A stretch of DNA of 64,000 nt from Agrobacterium tumefaciens (GCF_017726655.1 NZ_CP072308.1:1922001-1986000); one strand, 5' to 3'. Positions 17,219 to 26,310 are shown, counted from the first letter of the stretch. Notes: generated by a model from the sequence alone, not told the origin. Made by a program: numbers and translations.

Positions 17219-18567
17219 TGTCGTCGAGTTTCATTCTCAACACTGCCGAGCGCGAGAGGCTGACGGCTGCTCATCCTGCGGTATTCAACCGCAGCGTCAT
17301 GCAGCGATATGGTCTGCTTATCGGCCTTCTAGCCGTGACCGCCTATCTTATCGGCTGCTTTTTCTTTTTCAACGTTGGCCCGGCCTTCATGCAAGGGCGG
17401 TGGGATCGGGCTTCCAGCTATATTCAGGACTGGTACTCCTGGCGTGCCCAACCGCGCCTTCGTTTCGAAGACGGGAAGGTGGAGCCGCAATGGTCGAGCC
17501 GCGGGCAATACCCGGCCGATGCCAGGATCGACTGGCTGCAGCCGCTGCCGAATGGTGGATATAGCGTTGTTTATGCGGGCTCGGACAATCGCCTCGACGT
17601 GACGCCGACGCAGGTGGATGTGTATGTCGATGGCATCGGTTATCCCATCGTCATCAATGGGGAGCAGGCCCTCGCACCCCAAAACGCACCGGATGAAATC
17701 CAGCAGGATGGCAACAAGGTGCTCGTGCATTACGGCTTCGCAGGTCAGGCGGAGATCCGCACGAGCCAGGTCTATGTACAGCGCCGCTTCCTCGGCTGGG
17801 CGAATTTCTTCTTCGACACGCATTCCGAATTCTGGGGCAAGAGCTACGCTCAACTGGCGGCGATCGCCCTATGGGGAGAAAGGCTCGATCCGGCCCGCTC
17901 CAATATTGGCCACATGGTGGATGATTTCCTTGATAACGGCGTCTGGCAACATGCCGACGTCCTTTCCAAGCTGATGCAGACACTGGTCATGGCGTTTGTC
18001 GGCACATTGTTCGGCACGCTCGTCGCCCTACCGCTCGCCTTCATTGCCGCCCGCAACATCACCGCCAACAAGGCCGCCAATTGGAGCATGAAGCGCCTGT
18101 TCGACTTCCTGCGATCCATCGACATGCTGATCTGGGCGCTGTTCTTCACCCGCAGTTTCGGTCCCGGACCGATCCCCGGCATTGCCGCGATCTTCTTCAC
18201 CGACACCGGGGCGCTTGGCAAGGTTTATGCCGAAGCGCTGGAGAACGTGGACGACAAGCAGCGTGAGGGCGTCAAGTCGGTCGGCGCGTCGCCGATCGCT
18301 GTCAATCGTTTCGGCGTGTTGCCGCAGGTTCTCCCGGTCTTCATTTCGCAGTCGCTCTATTTCTGGGAAAGCAACACCCGCTCCGCCACCATCATCGGCG
18401 CGGTGGGTGCGGGCGGCATCGGCCTCAAACTGCTGGAAGCAATGGGGACCAATGCCGACTGGGACAAGGTCGCCTATATGGTCCTGCTCATCCTCTTTGT
18501 GGTCTTCCTGTTCGACCACATCTCCAATTCGCTGCGCTCGCGCCTGATCGGCAAGGCACAGCATTAG
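17218..18567 (+). CDS. phnE: Phosphonate ABC transporter permease PhnE2 with large periplasmic insert
   Basis: 449 residues, about 120 longer than PhnE1. One membrane helix (about 34-55) is followed by a hydrophilic region of about 150 residues (60-215) rich in Trp and Asp, then the standard PhnE core. The EAA loop is GVKSVGASPIAVNRFGVLPQ near residue 350, and RSATIIGAVGAGGIGLKLLE follows. A short PhnE and a long PhnE in tandem is the known rhizobial phnE1-phnE2 pattern. The role of the insert is unknown; it would face the periplasm and could contact PhnD. Confidence 0.94.
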   Translation: MSSSFILNTAERERLTAAHPAVFNRSVMQRYGLLIGLLAVTAYLIGCFFFFNVGPAFMQGRWDRASSYIQDWYSWRAQPRLRFEDGKVEPQWSSRGQYPADARIDWLQPLPNGGYSVVYAGSDNRLDVTPTQVDVYVDGIGYPIVINGEQALAPQNAPDEIQQDGNKVLVHYGFAGQAEIRTSQVYVQRRFLGWANFFFDTHSEFWGKSYAQLAAIALWGERLDPARSNIGHMVDDFLDNGVWQHADVLSKLMQTLVMAFVGTLFGTLVALPLAFIAARNITANKAANWSMKRLFDFLRSIDMLIWALFFTRSFGPGPIPGIAAIFFTDTGALGKVYAEALENVDDKQREGVKSVGASPIAVNRFGVLPQVLPVFISQSLYFWESNTRSATIIGAVGAGGIGLKLLEAMGTNADWDKVAYMVLLILFVVFLFDHISNSLRSRLIGKAQH

Positions 18568-18830
18568 ACTTTGTAGACGAAATGACGACGGTTACGGTTG
18601 TCATTACTCCGCCGCGTCGCCTGATTTCATCATCAGGTCTACCCCGGTTTGTCCCGATAGATCACCCATGTTTCTGAAAGCTTTCTAGCATTCGAGCACT
18701 TTTTTCTTGCGGCATCATCATTCTGTCACGGAAAGCGATTACCTCGCACTCCTGACCTTGCGGGAAGCGGGCGAGTCACGCCAAATAGCTTTTCATCCCT
18801 GGTTCCCCATGACACTGAAGAGTGCTTGCC
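18568..18830. other. Intergenic region between phnE2 and the DUF1045 gene
   Basis: 263 bp without a convincing gene. It contains a small dyad CCTGAT-N6-ATCAGG (18620-18637), possibly a weak stop signal for phnE2, and a candidate Pho box (listed separately). The gap suggests that DUF1045-phnM-phnN has its own promoter. Confidence 0.4.
18712..18740 (+). promoter_or_regulatory. Candidate Pho box upstream of the DUF1045-phnM-phnN unit
   Basis: GCATCAT-N4-CTGTCAC-N4-AGCGATT has the 11-bp periodicity of a PhoB site, and the middle unit is a near-consensus CTGTCAC. The outer units are weak. It lies about 90 bp before the predicted start codon. Confidence 0.4.
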
Positions 18831-19520
18831 GTGCGCTATGCCATCTATTTTTCCCCGGCTAAAGATCATCCGCTGACTGAAAGAGCATCGCGCTGGCTGG
18901 GCCGCAATGCATTTTCCGGCACGTCGTATAATGACCACGCCGATTATGCCGGGATGACTGAGGAACCGCGTCGTTACGGTTTCCACGCAACGCTGAAGGC
19001 GCCATTCGAGCTTGCGGAAAAATACAGCGAAGCGGAGTTGGTGGCGGCTCTGACAGAGTTCACTTCCGAGAAGCAGGTTTTCGACATTCCGCGTATTGTC
19101 ATCGAGGCACTTGGACCATTCTTCGCTCTGGTGCCGGATCGCATTTACCAACCGCTGCAGGACTTTGCCGCGGAGATCGTGGATCATTTCGACCGCTTCC
19201 GTGCGCCCCTGTCCGAAACCGATATTGCCCGCCGCCGGCCGCAGATGCTGACCGAAAGCCAGCGGCAAAATCTGTCGCTTTGGGGTTATCCGCATGTGAT
19301 GGATGACTTTCGTTTCCACATGACGCTGACCGGACGCATCGACGAAGCCGAGCAGCCTGCCGTGCGCAACATGCTTTCTGCGCAGTTTTCCGAGTTTGTC
19401 GACAAGCCGCTCACCCTTTCCGGCCTTGCCCTTTTCATTGAAGAGGAGCGCGGCGCACCATTTACCGTTCACAGCTGGCATCCGTTTGCTGAGCCACCCA
19501 AGAAAGATACGATCCCATGA
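18831..19520 (+). CDS. DUF1045 phosphonate-metabolism protein, 2H-phosphoesterase-like
   Basis: 229 residues from GTG 18831. Two HxTL motifs, FHATLKAPF near residue 52 and FHMTLTGR near residue 165, are the catalytic signature of 2H phosphoesterases, which act on cyclic phosphates or 2',5' bonds. The family is known from phn operons. No phnP (cyclic ribose phosphate phosphodiesterase) exists in this cluster, so this protein may do that step; inference only. GTG 18831 is preferred over GTG 18822 because GAAGAG lies 8-9 nt upstream. Overlaps phnM by 4 bp. Confidence 0.85.
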   Translation: MRYAIYFSPAKDHPLTERASRWLGRNAFSGTSYNDHADYAGMTEEPRRYGFHATLKAPFELAEKYSEAELVAALTEFTSEKQVFDIPRIVIEALGPFFALVPDRIYQPLQDFAAEIVDHFDRFRAPLSETDIARRRPQMLTESQRQNLSLWGYPHVMDDFRFHMTLTGRIDEAEQPAVRNMLSAQFSEFVDKPLTLSGLALFIEEERGAPFTVHSWHPFAEPPKKDTIP

Positions 19521-20653
19521 CCGAGCACGCCCTTTCCAATGCCCGTATCGTTCTGGAAGACGATATTATTCTGGGCTCCGTTCTGATCCGTGACGGCAAG
19601 ATTGCCGACATTAGCGAAGGCGCTTCGAAATCAGGAGAAGACCTTGAAGGAGACTTTCTGATCCCCGGTCTGGTAGAACTTCATACCGACCATCTGGAAC
19701 AGCATTATTCGCCGCGTCCCGGCGTGACCTGGGACAAGATCGCCGCGATCCAGGCTCATGACGCCCAGGTCGCCGCCTCCGGCATCACCACGGTTTTCGA
19801 TTGCCTGCGCCTTGGCTCGGATGAGGATGGCGGTTTCAAAAAGGGCGAAATGCGGGAGATGGCTGACGCCATCGAGGCGGCGGCGGACCAGAACCGCCTG
19901 CGCTCCGACCACCTTCTGCATCTGCGCTGCGAGGTGGCGTCCGCCGATGTGCTGGAACATTTTGAGGACTTCGAGACCGATCCGCGCGTGCGGCTGATTT
20001 CGATGATGGACCACTCACCGGGCCAGCGCCAATTTCAGTCCATGGATCAATACATCTTCTATTATCAGAAGAAGCGCGGTTTGAGCGATGAGGCCTTTGC
20101 CGAATTTGTGCAGCGGCGACAGGCAGCCTCGGCCGAATATTCCGCCAAGCATCGTGATTATCTGGCCGCCCGCTGCGCTGAGCGTGGCATTACCGTTGCG
20201 AGCCACGATGACGCCACCGAGGCGCATGTGGGCGAGGCGATCGGCCATGGGGTGAAACTGGCGGAGTTCCCGACCAGCGTCGAAGCGGCCAAGGCATCGC
20301 ACAGCGCGGGCATGAGCGTGCTTATGGGTGCACCCAATATCGTTCGCGGCAAGTCGCATTCCGGCAATATCGCCGCCCGTGACCTCGCCGAAATCGGGGT
20401 GCTGGATGTGTTGTCATCCGACTATGTGCCTTTCAGCCTGCTGTTCGCACCCTTCTTGCTTGCCGATCAGGTGGAGGGAATCAGCCTGCCGGAGGCACTG
20501 CGTATGGTCACGGCCACGCCGGCGCGCACGGTCGGTCTTCTTGACCGCGGTCGCATCGCGCCGGGATTGCGGGCCGATCTGGTGCGAGTGCACCGCGAAG
20601 AGGGCGTTCCGGTCGCCCGTTCCGTCTGGCGTCAGGGCAAGCGCGTGGCATGA
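19517..20653 (+). CDS. phnM: Alpha-D-ribose 1-methylphosphonate 5-triphosphate diphosphatase PhnM
   Basis: 378-residue amidohydrolase-fold enzyme that removes diphosphate from ribose-1-alkylphosphonate 5-triphosphate. Metal ligands are visible in ELHTDHLEQH near residue 55, ITVASHDDATEAH near residue 230 and LSSDYVPFS near residue 300. The N-terminal small beta domain (about 1-50) and C-terminal return to it (340-378) are typical. Overlaps both neighbours by 4 bp, so the DUF1045-phnM-phnN unit is translationally coupled. Confidence 0.96.
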   Translation: MTEHALSNARIVLEDDIILGSVLIRDGKIADISEGASKSGEDLEGDFLIPGLVELHTDHLEQHYSPRPGVTWDKIAAIQAHDAQVAASGITTVFDCLRLGSDEDGGFKKGEMREMADAIEAAADQNRLRSDHLLHLRCEVASADVLEHFEDFETDPRVRLISMMDHSPGQRQFQSMDQYIFYYQKKRGLSDEAFAEFVQRRQAASAEYSAKHRDYLAARCAERGITVASHDDATEAHVGEAIGHGVKLAEFPTSVEAAKASHSAGMSVLMGAPNIVRGKSHSGNIAARDLAEIGVLDVLSSDYVPFSLLFAPFLLADQVEGISLPEALRMVTATPARTVGLLDRGRIAPGLRADLVRVHREEGVPVARSVWRQGKRVA

Positions 20654-21249
20654 GCATTGATGGGGATGATAGCCGGCGCGCGCAATCGCCCGGCACGATG
20701 GTCGTTGTTGTCGGCCCGAGCGGCGCCGGCAAGGACACGCTGATGGACTATGCCTCGGTCCAGCTTGCCGGCCGACCCGGCTTTCATTTTACCCGTCGCG
20801 TCATTACCCGCAGCTGCGATGCGGGTGGTGAAAACCACGACGCCGTTTCCATGCAGGAGTTCAACCGTCTGGAAGATGCGGGTGCCTTTGCCGTTTCCTG
20901 GGAAGCACACGGGCTTAAATACGGCATTCCTTCTACCGTCCACCGTCATCTTGAGGCGGGCGACGTGGTGATCGCCAATGGCTCACGATCTGCCCTGCCC
21001 CATTTCGGCACCGCCTTTGTCCGTCTTAAAGTCCTAAACATCGTTGCGCGGCCCGATGTGCTGGCGATGCGACTGGAGCAACGCGGGCGCGAGAGCCGGG
21101 ACGATATTCTGCGACGGCTGGAACGCAGTTCGCTCACCGTCGCCGGCGATTTCGACGTCACGACTGTCGACAATAGTGGCGCGATCGAAGAAGCCGGGCG
21201 GGCGATCATGCAGGTTCTTGAGCAAAGCTGCACCTACCGGCACGCCTGA
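20650..21249 (+). CDS. phnN: Ribose 1,5-bisphosphate phosphokinase PhnN
   Basis: 199 residues. Converts ribose-1,5-bisphosphate to PRPP with ATP, the last step of the C-P lyase pathway. The P-loop VVGPSGAGKDTLMDYA is near residue 22; the fold is guanylate-kinase-like, with FHFTRRVITR near residue 45. ATGA overlap with phnM. The PRPP it makes feeds nucleotide synthesis, including the uracil phosphoribosyltransferase encoded further along. Confidence 0.95.
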   Translation: MSIDGDDSRRAQSPGTMVVVVGPSGAGKDTLMDYASVQLAGRPGFHFTRRVITRSCDAGGENHDAVSMQEFNRLEDAGAFAVSWEAHGLKYGIPSTVHRHLEAGDVVIANGSRSALPHFGTAFVRLKVLNIVARPDVLAMRLEQRGRESRDDILRRLERSSLTVAGDFDVTTVDNSGAIEEAGRAIMQVLEQSCTYRHA

Positions 21250-21334
21250 AACGAGGCGCCACGCTTCTCGACAAACCCCTTTCCCATGCTTACCATCGTA
21301 CGACAACTAAGAACATGGTGCGCCAAGGCGAGGG

Positions 21335-22375
21335 ATGCCTTACAAAAGGATCAGCGACGAGATTACCGTGGTGGCTGGCCTTGCCGCCGGCGTCAGCAAC
21401 TATGCCCGCTCACGCGGGATCGATATCACTCCGATCTGCACGTCTCTGGACATTGACCCTGCTACATTCAGCAGCCTGACGGAACGCATCAGCCTCGATA
21501 GATTTTGTCGGCTGCTCGAAACCTGTGCCCTGATCGCCGGCGACGACACCTTCGGTCTTCAATGCGCGGCCACCTTTACAGCCGGTGCATCCGGCGCCTT
21601 CGGCTACGGCCTGATGAGTGCGCCGACCGTGCGGGCCTTCCTGCGCTTTCTTCAGGACCATGTGTATTACGCGACCAACAACAGTAACTTCACGATGGTG
21701 ACAGATGCGAAGCAGGCGACCCTGTCCTGGACATTCGCGCCAGTTATCGCCAAACGCGAGCAATACGTGGATTTTGTCCTCGGCATCCTGATGCAGCGCC
21801 TGCGTGATATCCTCGGCGACCGCACCAACCAGGTCGATATCGGCCTGGAGCGGCCAAAACCGAGTAACCTTCAGCTTTTTAAAGAGAGGATGAGCACGCG
21901 CGTCAGTTTCTCCCAACCCATTCACACCATGCGCTTTCCAGCGCCGTTGCTGGATGCGGTCAATCCGAATGCCGATGCGAGGCTGTTCGAGTTGATGAAC
22001 CTTCAATGCCGCATGTTACGCCCGGAGACATCTTCAGACGCGACCCAGTTCATCGACCAGGTGAAGCGTTACATGCAGATGCGGCTGTCGGATGCCGAGT
22101 TGTCGCTCGGTGAGATTGCGCCCTACTTCAACCTGTCGGAACGAAGTTTCCAGCGGCGGCTCGCCGAACTCGGCACAAATCTCAACGAAATAAAGGACGC
22201 GATCCGCAAGAACGCCGGTTTCAAACTGCTGGTGGAAAGCGATCTTCCAGTCTCCGATATCGGCTACCGGCTCGGCTATTCCACGCCCGGCGCTTTCTCC
22301 CGCTCCGTTTCCCGCTGGTTCGGGGCCACGCCAACCGATATCCGAAGGAAACATACGCGTCTTCCCAACGTATAG
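21335..22375 (+). CDS. AraC-family transcriptional regulator
   Basis: 346 residues. The N-terminal half (about 20-210) matches the arabinose-binding-like domain of OruR/ArgR-type AraC regulators. The C-terminal double helix-turn-helix (about 245-340) is clear: SLGEIAPYFNLSERSFQRRL as the first recognition helix and SDIGYRLGYSTPGAFSRSVS as the second. It follows phnN by 85 bp on the same strand but probably has its own promoter. The target is unknown; the neighbouring dehydrogenase gene converges on it. Confidence 0.85.
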   Translation: MPYKRISDEITVVAGLAAGVSNYARSRGIDITPICTSLDIDPATFSSLTERISLDRFCRLLETCALIAGDDTFGLQCAATFTAGASGAFGYGLMSAPTVRAFLRFLQDHVYYATNNSNFTMVTDAKQATLSWTFAPVIAKREQYVDFVLGILMQRLRDILGDRTNQVDIGLERPKPSNLQLFKERMSTRVSFSQPIHTMRFPAPLLDAVNPNADARLFELMNLQCRMLRPETSSDATQFIDQVKRYMQMRLSDAELSLGEIAPYFNLSERSFQRRLAELGTNLNEIKDAIRKNAGFKLLVESDLPVSDIGYRLGYSTPGAFSRSVSRWFGATPTDIRRKHTRLPNV

Positions 22376-22485
22376 CGCCTTGGAGTCTGAAATCTGGTGA
22401 AGGCGCGCTGGTCGCCAACGCGCAGCAATTTCCGGTTTACCCGGCGACGCAAAATTCGCCTGCCGGGTTTCTCCTGATGCAACCG

Positions 22486-23475
22486 TCACAGCTTCTGAAT
22501 TTCGGCGAGAATATCGCTTTCGATGACGATACCCTCCTCAAGCGCCCGTTTGCGGATCCCCTGGCTGCGGCGACCGGGTAATCGCACGTTCTCCTGCTTT
22601 TCGATCTCGCCGGCGATGAAAGCCAGCCTTTCGGTGAAGGCTGCACCGCCCGTCGACACTGGATCAATGGCAATGATCGTCTGACCAATAGACGGTGGCG
22701 ATCCCTTGTCATCGAGCAAGGATGATGCCTCGAATGCGAAGTTTGAACCCGTGACTGCTGCAGCCAGGATTTCGACCATGAGCGCCAGCGCAGCTCCCTT
22801 GGCCTCGCCAGCCGGCACCATGGTGCCTTCGATGGCTTCTTCCGGATCTGTCGTGGGGCGACCGTTCCTGTCGAGCGCCCAGTCACCCGGAATGGTTTCG
22901 CCTTTCTGGCGGGCGGCCATGATTTTGCCGCGCGCGACCTTGGAGAGGGCAAGATCGATCACGAGTGGATCGGCACCGCCGACGGGAGCGCCGAAGGCAA
23001 TCGGGTTTGTGCCATAAAGCGGGCGGCTGCCGCCCCAGGGCGCCATGGAAGCGGGGGCATTGGCAAACATCAGCGCCACGAACCCCATCTCGGCAAAACG
23101 CTCCACCGTCAGCGCCATGACACCCGCGTGGTGAGACCGGTGGATGGCGGCAAGGGCAATGCCCTGCTCACGGGCCATATCAGGCAAGGCCTCAATGGCA
23201 CAGTCAATTGCCGGATAGGCGTATCCGAGATTGGCGTCGATGGACAGCACGCCTGGCTTCAGCCGTGTCACCGCGGGACGTGCCCTGCCATCCACCTTGC
23301 CAACCAGCGCCTGCCGAACGTAAACGGGAATGCGGCGAAAGCCGTGACCACTTTGTCCCGCGGCTTCAGATGCGACGAGCGCCCTTGCCACGGAACGCGC
23401 GTTTTGCGGCAGAACACCGTTGCGCTCAAAGATAGAAGATACGAGATCCTCTGCCTCTGCGATTGAAAATTTCAT
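22486..23475 (-). CDS. Ldh_2-family NAD(P)-dependent oxidoreductase
   Basis: 329 residues, the malate/L-lactate/ureidoglycolate dehydrogenase superfamily, structurally unlike Rossmann enzymes. Conserved landmarks are SEAAGQSGHGFRRIPVYV near residue 50 (Ser-His pair), IHRSHHAGVMAL near residue 112 (catalytic His), GSRPLYGTNPIAFGAP near residue 148 and DLALSKVARGKI near residue 177. Substrate could be a 2-hydroxy acid, delta1-piperideine-2-carboxylate or similar; I cannot tell. It is monocistronic between two oppositely arranged blocks. Confidence 0.85.
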   Translation of the reverse strand: MKFSIAEAEDLVSSIFERNGVLPQNARSVARALVASEAAGQSGHGFRRIPVYVRQALVGKVDGRARPAVTRLKPGVLSIDANLGYAYPAIDCAIEALPDMAREQGIALAAIHRSHHAGVMALTVERFAEMGFVALMFANAPASMAPWGGSRPLYGTNPIAFGAPVGGADPLVIDLALSKVARGKIMAARQKGETIPGDWALDRNGRPTTDPEEAIEGTMVPAGEAKGAALALMVEILAAAVTGSNFAFEASSLLDDKGSPPSIGQTIIAIDPVSTGGAAFTERLAFIAGEIEKQENVRLPGRRSQGIRKRALEEGIVIESDILAEIQKL

Positions 23476-23566
23476 TCCGGAATGCCTCTGCTTGTGATGT
23501 CGACGACACCTACACCATAGGAAGCATTCGCGAAATGTTATTTGCTCATAAACGCGGATGCATCGC

Positions 23567-24493
23567 CTAACGGATACTGATCGGCAGCGTTATCGTCTTG
23601 TTTGCATCCGGCGGCGGTGCGGGAACAGGTGACGCGCTCTCAATCCAGGCTGCGATCTGTTGATCGATCGACGCATCCCCTGTTGACTTGATAAGGCTAA
23701 CGCCGCTGATGGCACCCGCATCGTTGACCCTGAACCGAACAGTCGCGGTCAAGGCATCACTGCGCAGCGACCGTGGCTTGCGGCGCTGAATGTGCGAACG
23801 AACCTTCGACCCCCATTTCGCCGGCGAAGCGGATGACGACGAGAAAAAGCCACCACTGCTGCGCGATGCGGCCGTCCTGTCGGACTGCTGGACTTCGGCT
23901 TTGGCAGCTTCGCGTAGTTCCGATGCCTGCTGCGGTTTGGGGCGCTGGCGTTCGACCTTCTTTTTCTCTTCCGGCTCTTTCTTTTCCACCTTTTTCTCGG
24001 TGGGTGGTGGCGGAGGGCGCATGACGGGCAAGGGAACCTCGACATTCTCGAGTTCCGCCATCATCTGTTCCTGTACAGGATCGATCTGCTCCACCGGCTC
24101 GGGAATTTCCTGCGGCTCGACGATTTCCTCGACCGGTGGCTCGGGTGGCTGGACCGGTTCGGGCGGCGGCGTTTCCGCAACCGGTTCCGGTGGCGGCGGC
24201 TCGTCCGGCATGGGCTCCTCGACGGGCTCGCTGGTGTCGCTTTTCACCTGTTCGGAATCTTCGACATCCTGCGCCTGCGTGGTCTCTTCCGTTTTGACGG
24301 CCTCGGGTATCGCCGCCATTTCGATCATGATCGCCGCGGGCGGCTGGCCGCCGGCCTCTGGCTCCTCAGGCGCCTGCATCAGATAAAAGGCAAAACCGGC
24401 ATGAACACTCAGCATGAGCAGCGCCGCGGCAGACCACAGCGCCACTTCCCCAAGACGGGAATGCCGAGGCTGCAGAGAGCCGTTCTCACTCAT
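23567..24493 (-). CDS. tonB: TonB family energy transducer
   Basis: 308 residues. One N-terminal membrane helix (about 17-37) anchors the protein, followed by a very Pro/Glu-rich periplasmic spacer (about 40-190, with repeated EPVEE and PPPEPV elements) and a C-terminal TonB domain (about 215-305). The spacer is low complexity and long enough to span the periplasm. It overlaps exbD by 4 bp. It works with ExbB/ExbD to energise outer-membrane siderophore or heme receptors. Confidence 0.9.
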   Translation of the reverse strand: MSENGSLQPRHSRLGEVALWSAAALLMLSVHAGFAFYLMQAPEEPEAGGQPPAAIMIEMAAIPEAVKTEETTQAQDVEDSEQVKSDTSEPVEEPMPDEPPPPEPVAETPPPEPVQPPEPPVEEIVEPQEIPEPVEQIDPVQEQMMAELENVEVPLPVMRPPPPPTEKKVEKKEPEEKKKVERQRPKPQQASELREAAKAEVQQSDRTAASRSSGGFFSSSSASPAKWGSKVRSHIQRRKPRSLRSDALTATVRFRVNDAGAISGVSLIKSTGDASIDQQIAAWIESASPVPAPPPDANKTITLPISIR

Positions 24494-24975
24494 GGCGCGG
24501 TTCCCGGTGCTGGGGAGGCAGCGGGTGCAGCAGTGCCGACAGGCTGCGCGGCTGCGGCAGCATTTTCAAGCCCGACGAGTGCAATCTTCAGATATCCAGC
24601 GTCGCGCAACAGGTTCATGATCTCCATGAAATGACCGTAATCGACGGCCTTGTCTGCGCGCAGAAAAATACGTGTGTCCCTGTTGCCGCCCGTCTGCCGG
24701 TCTATTGCAGCCGCCAGCGCTTCACGTGCTACCGCATCGTTTCCAAGATTGAGCGACAGATCGTCCTTGACCGTCAGATAAAGCGGTTCTTCCGGCCGTT
24801 CGGCCGGTTTGGCCGTGGAGGCTGGCAGATCGACATTGACATCCACCGTGGCAAGCGGCGCAGCCACCATGAAGATGATGAGCAGAACCAGCATCACGTC
24901 GATGAAGGGCGTGACATTGATTTCGTGGTTTTCAGAGAGATCGTCTCCGCTATTTTCGCGAATGCCGCCAGCCAT
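24490..24975 (-). CDS. exbD: Biopolymer transport protein ExbD
   Basis: 161 residues. The motif EINVTPFIDVMLVLLIIFMV near residue 20 holds the single membrane helix with the essential proton-carrying Asp. The periplasmic domain follows (45-135), and the C-terminus is an Ala/Pro tail of unknown purpose. It lies 6 bp after exbB and overlaps tonB by 4 bp. Confidence 0.95.
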   Translation of the reverse strand: MAGGIRENSGDDLSENHEINVTPFIDVMLVLLIIFMVAAPLATVDVNVDLPASTAKPAERPEEPLYLTVKDDLSLNLGNDAVAREALAAAIDRQTGGNRDTRIFLRADKAVDYGHFMEIMNLLRDAGYLKIALVGLENAAAAAQPVGTAAPAASPAPGTAP

Positions 24976-24981
24976 GATCGA

Positions 24982-26121
24982 TCACCGTCCAACCAGCGAG
25001 ACGGCGGGCCTGCTTGCGCTGCCCGGCGGAATGCGACGGAAATCTAGATCGCGGCTGACGAGGCGTTCGACGCCGGCTGCGGCATCCGCAAGCAGATGGC
25101 GGTATCCAGTAATGGAACGGGCGAAGACGTTGTAGATCACGACCGCCGGAATTGCGGCGACAAGACCGATGGCGGTTGCGAGAAGCGCTTCCGCAATGCC
25201 GGGCGCGACCACGGCAAGATTGGTGGTCTGCGATTCCGAAATGCTGATGAAGGAATTCATGATGCCCCAGACAGTGCCGAAGAGGCCAACGAAGGGAGCG
25301 GTGGAGCCTATGGTCGCCAGAACGCCGGTCCCGCGGGACATGCGGCGGCCAGCATGGGTTTCGATCCGCGACAGGGCCGACGACACCCGCTCCTTGATGC
25401 CGCCGCCATCGGTATGTTCGACAACCGCGTCCGAAAGCTGCATTTCATGGGTGGCCATGCGCAGCATCAGCGCTGCCGGTCCGCCCTTCTTTTCCACGGC
25501 CTCGGTCGCTTCACTCAGCGTTTTGGCCTTGCGAATGACCTTGAGTGTCGCGCCTGCGCGCACGCGTGCACCCGCAAGCTCGATCGACTTGGCAACCCAG
25601 ACCGTCCAGGTGACCAGCGATGCGAAAGCAAGACCGATCATGACGCCCTTAACGACCCAGTCGGCGGCCATGAACATGCCCCACGGAGACAAATTGTGCG
25701 GGATGTCCGCACGATGTTCGGCGCTCGCGGGCGCCGGGCTGACAGGCTCGATGGGCGTTGTGGCCTCGTTTAGCGCTGGTGTCTCAGAGGCCTGACCAGG
25801 CTGTTCGGTCTGACCCGGCGGCGTGGCTGCCGCTGGTTGAGCCTGTACCGGCTCAATTGACGAAGGCTGCGGCGATGTGCTCGCGGCAGGCTGCTCGGGT
25901 GCAGTTGCGGAAGGCTGGACCGGCGCGGTCGGCGGGGCGGCCGGCGTCACGGGGTCCGTCTGCTGTGCCGGCTGAACTGTTTGCGTTTCCGAAGCCGTCT
26001 GAGCAAAAACCGTGACCGTGCTCGAACCGGCCACGAAGATGACAGCCACGCCAAGGGCAAAGCGCCTTGCAGTATTTGCCCTATTGAAAAGTGCTAAAGA
26101 GGTTGAGGTCTCGGCTGGCAT
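24982..26121 (-). CDS. exbB: Tonb-system biopolymer transport protein ExbB
   Basis: 379 residues from ATG 26121. A signal-like segment (about 19-40) precedes a Pro/Gln/Thr-rich periplasmic region (40-145), then three membrane helices of the MotA/TolQ/ExbB domain (about 160-360) with VLATIGSTAPFVGLFGTVWG near residue 270. Extended N-termini are common in alphaproteobacterial ExbB. I prefer ATG 26121, preceded by CGGGAT, over ATG 26154; the reading frame open to 26247 would begin inside the upstream inverted repeat and is unlikely. Confidence 0.9.
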   Translation of the reverse strand: MPAETSTSLALFNRANTARRFALGVAVIFVAGSSTVTVFAQTASETQTVQPAQQTDPVTPAAPPTAPVQPSATAPEQPAASTSPQPSSIEPVQAQPAAATPPGQTEQPGQASETPALNEATTPIEPVSPAPASAEHRADIPHNLSPWGMFMAADWVVKGVMIGLAFASLVTWTVWVAKSIELAGARVRAGATLKVIRKAKTLSEATEAVEKKGGPAALMLRMATHEMQLSDAVVEHTDGGGIKERVSSALSRIETHAGRRMSRGTGVLATIGSTAPFVGLFGTVWGIMNSFISISESQTTNLAVVAPGIAEALLATAIGLVAAIPAVVIYNVFARSITGYRHLLADAAAGVERLVSRDLDFRRIPPGSASRPAVSLVGR

Positions 26122-26238
26122 GATTTTATCCCGGATTTCCGTCGATGAACTCATCCGCAGAATGACCGGTTCGTGAAAACCGGGGTCATGAACGGATGCC
26201 GTCGTGAAAGCTTGACGTTCCGTAAATAACCTGAGTTC

Positions 26239-26264
26239 TTTTGACAACTATTATATTGTCAAAA
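26239..26264. promoter_or_regulatory. Long inverted repeat overlapping the exbB promoter
   Basis: TTTTGACAA and TTGTCAAAA form a perfect 9-bp dyad with an 8-bp AT-rich spacer. Read on the minus strand, TATAAT lies in the repeat and TTTACG 17 bp before it could be the -35 element, so a bound repressor would block RNA polymerase. An iron-responsive factor is expected for exbBD-tonB, but the spacing does not match the RirA TGA-N9-TCA box. Confidence 0.55.
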
Positions 26265-26310
26265 GGCGACTCGTAAACTCTTCTTTGTCAAAAAATGAAC
26301 TGCGCGTGCC

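Noticed and set aside
26122..26247. Extended ExbB start at TTG 26247
   Set aside because: The codon lies inside the inverted repeat and predicted promoter; a start at ATG 26121 has a ribosome binding site and places the signal segment normally.
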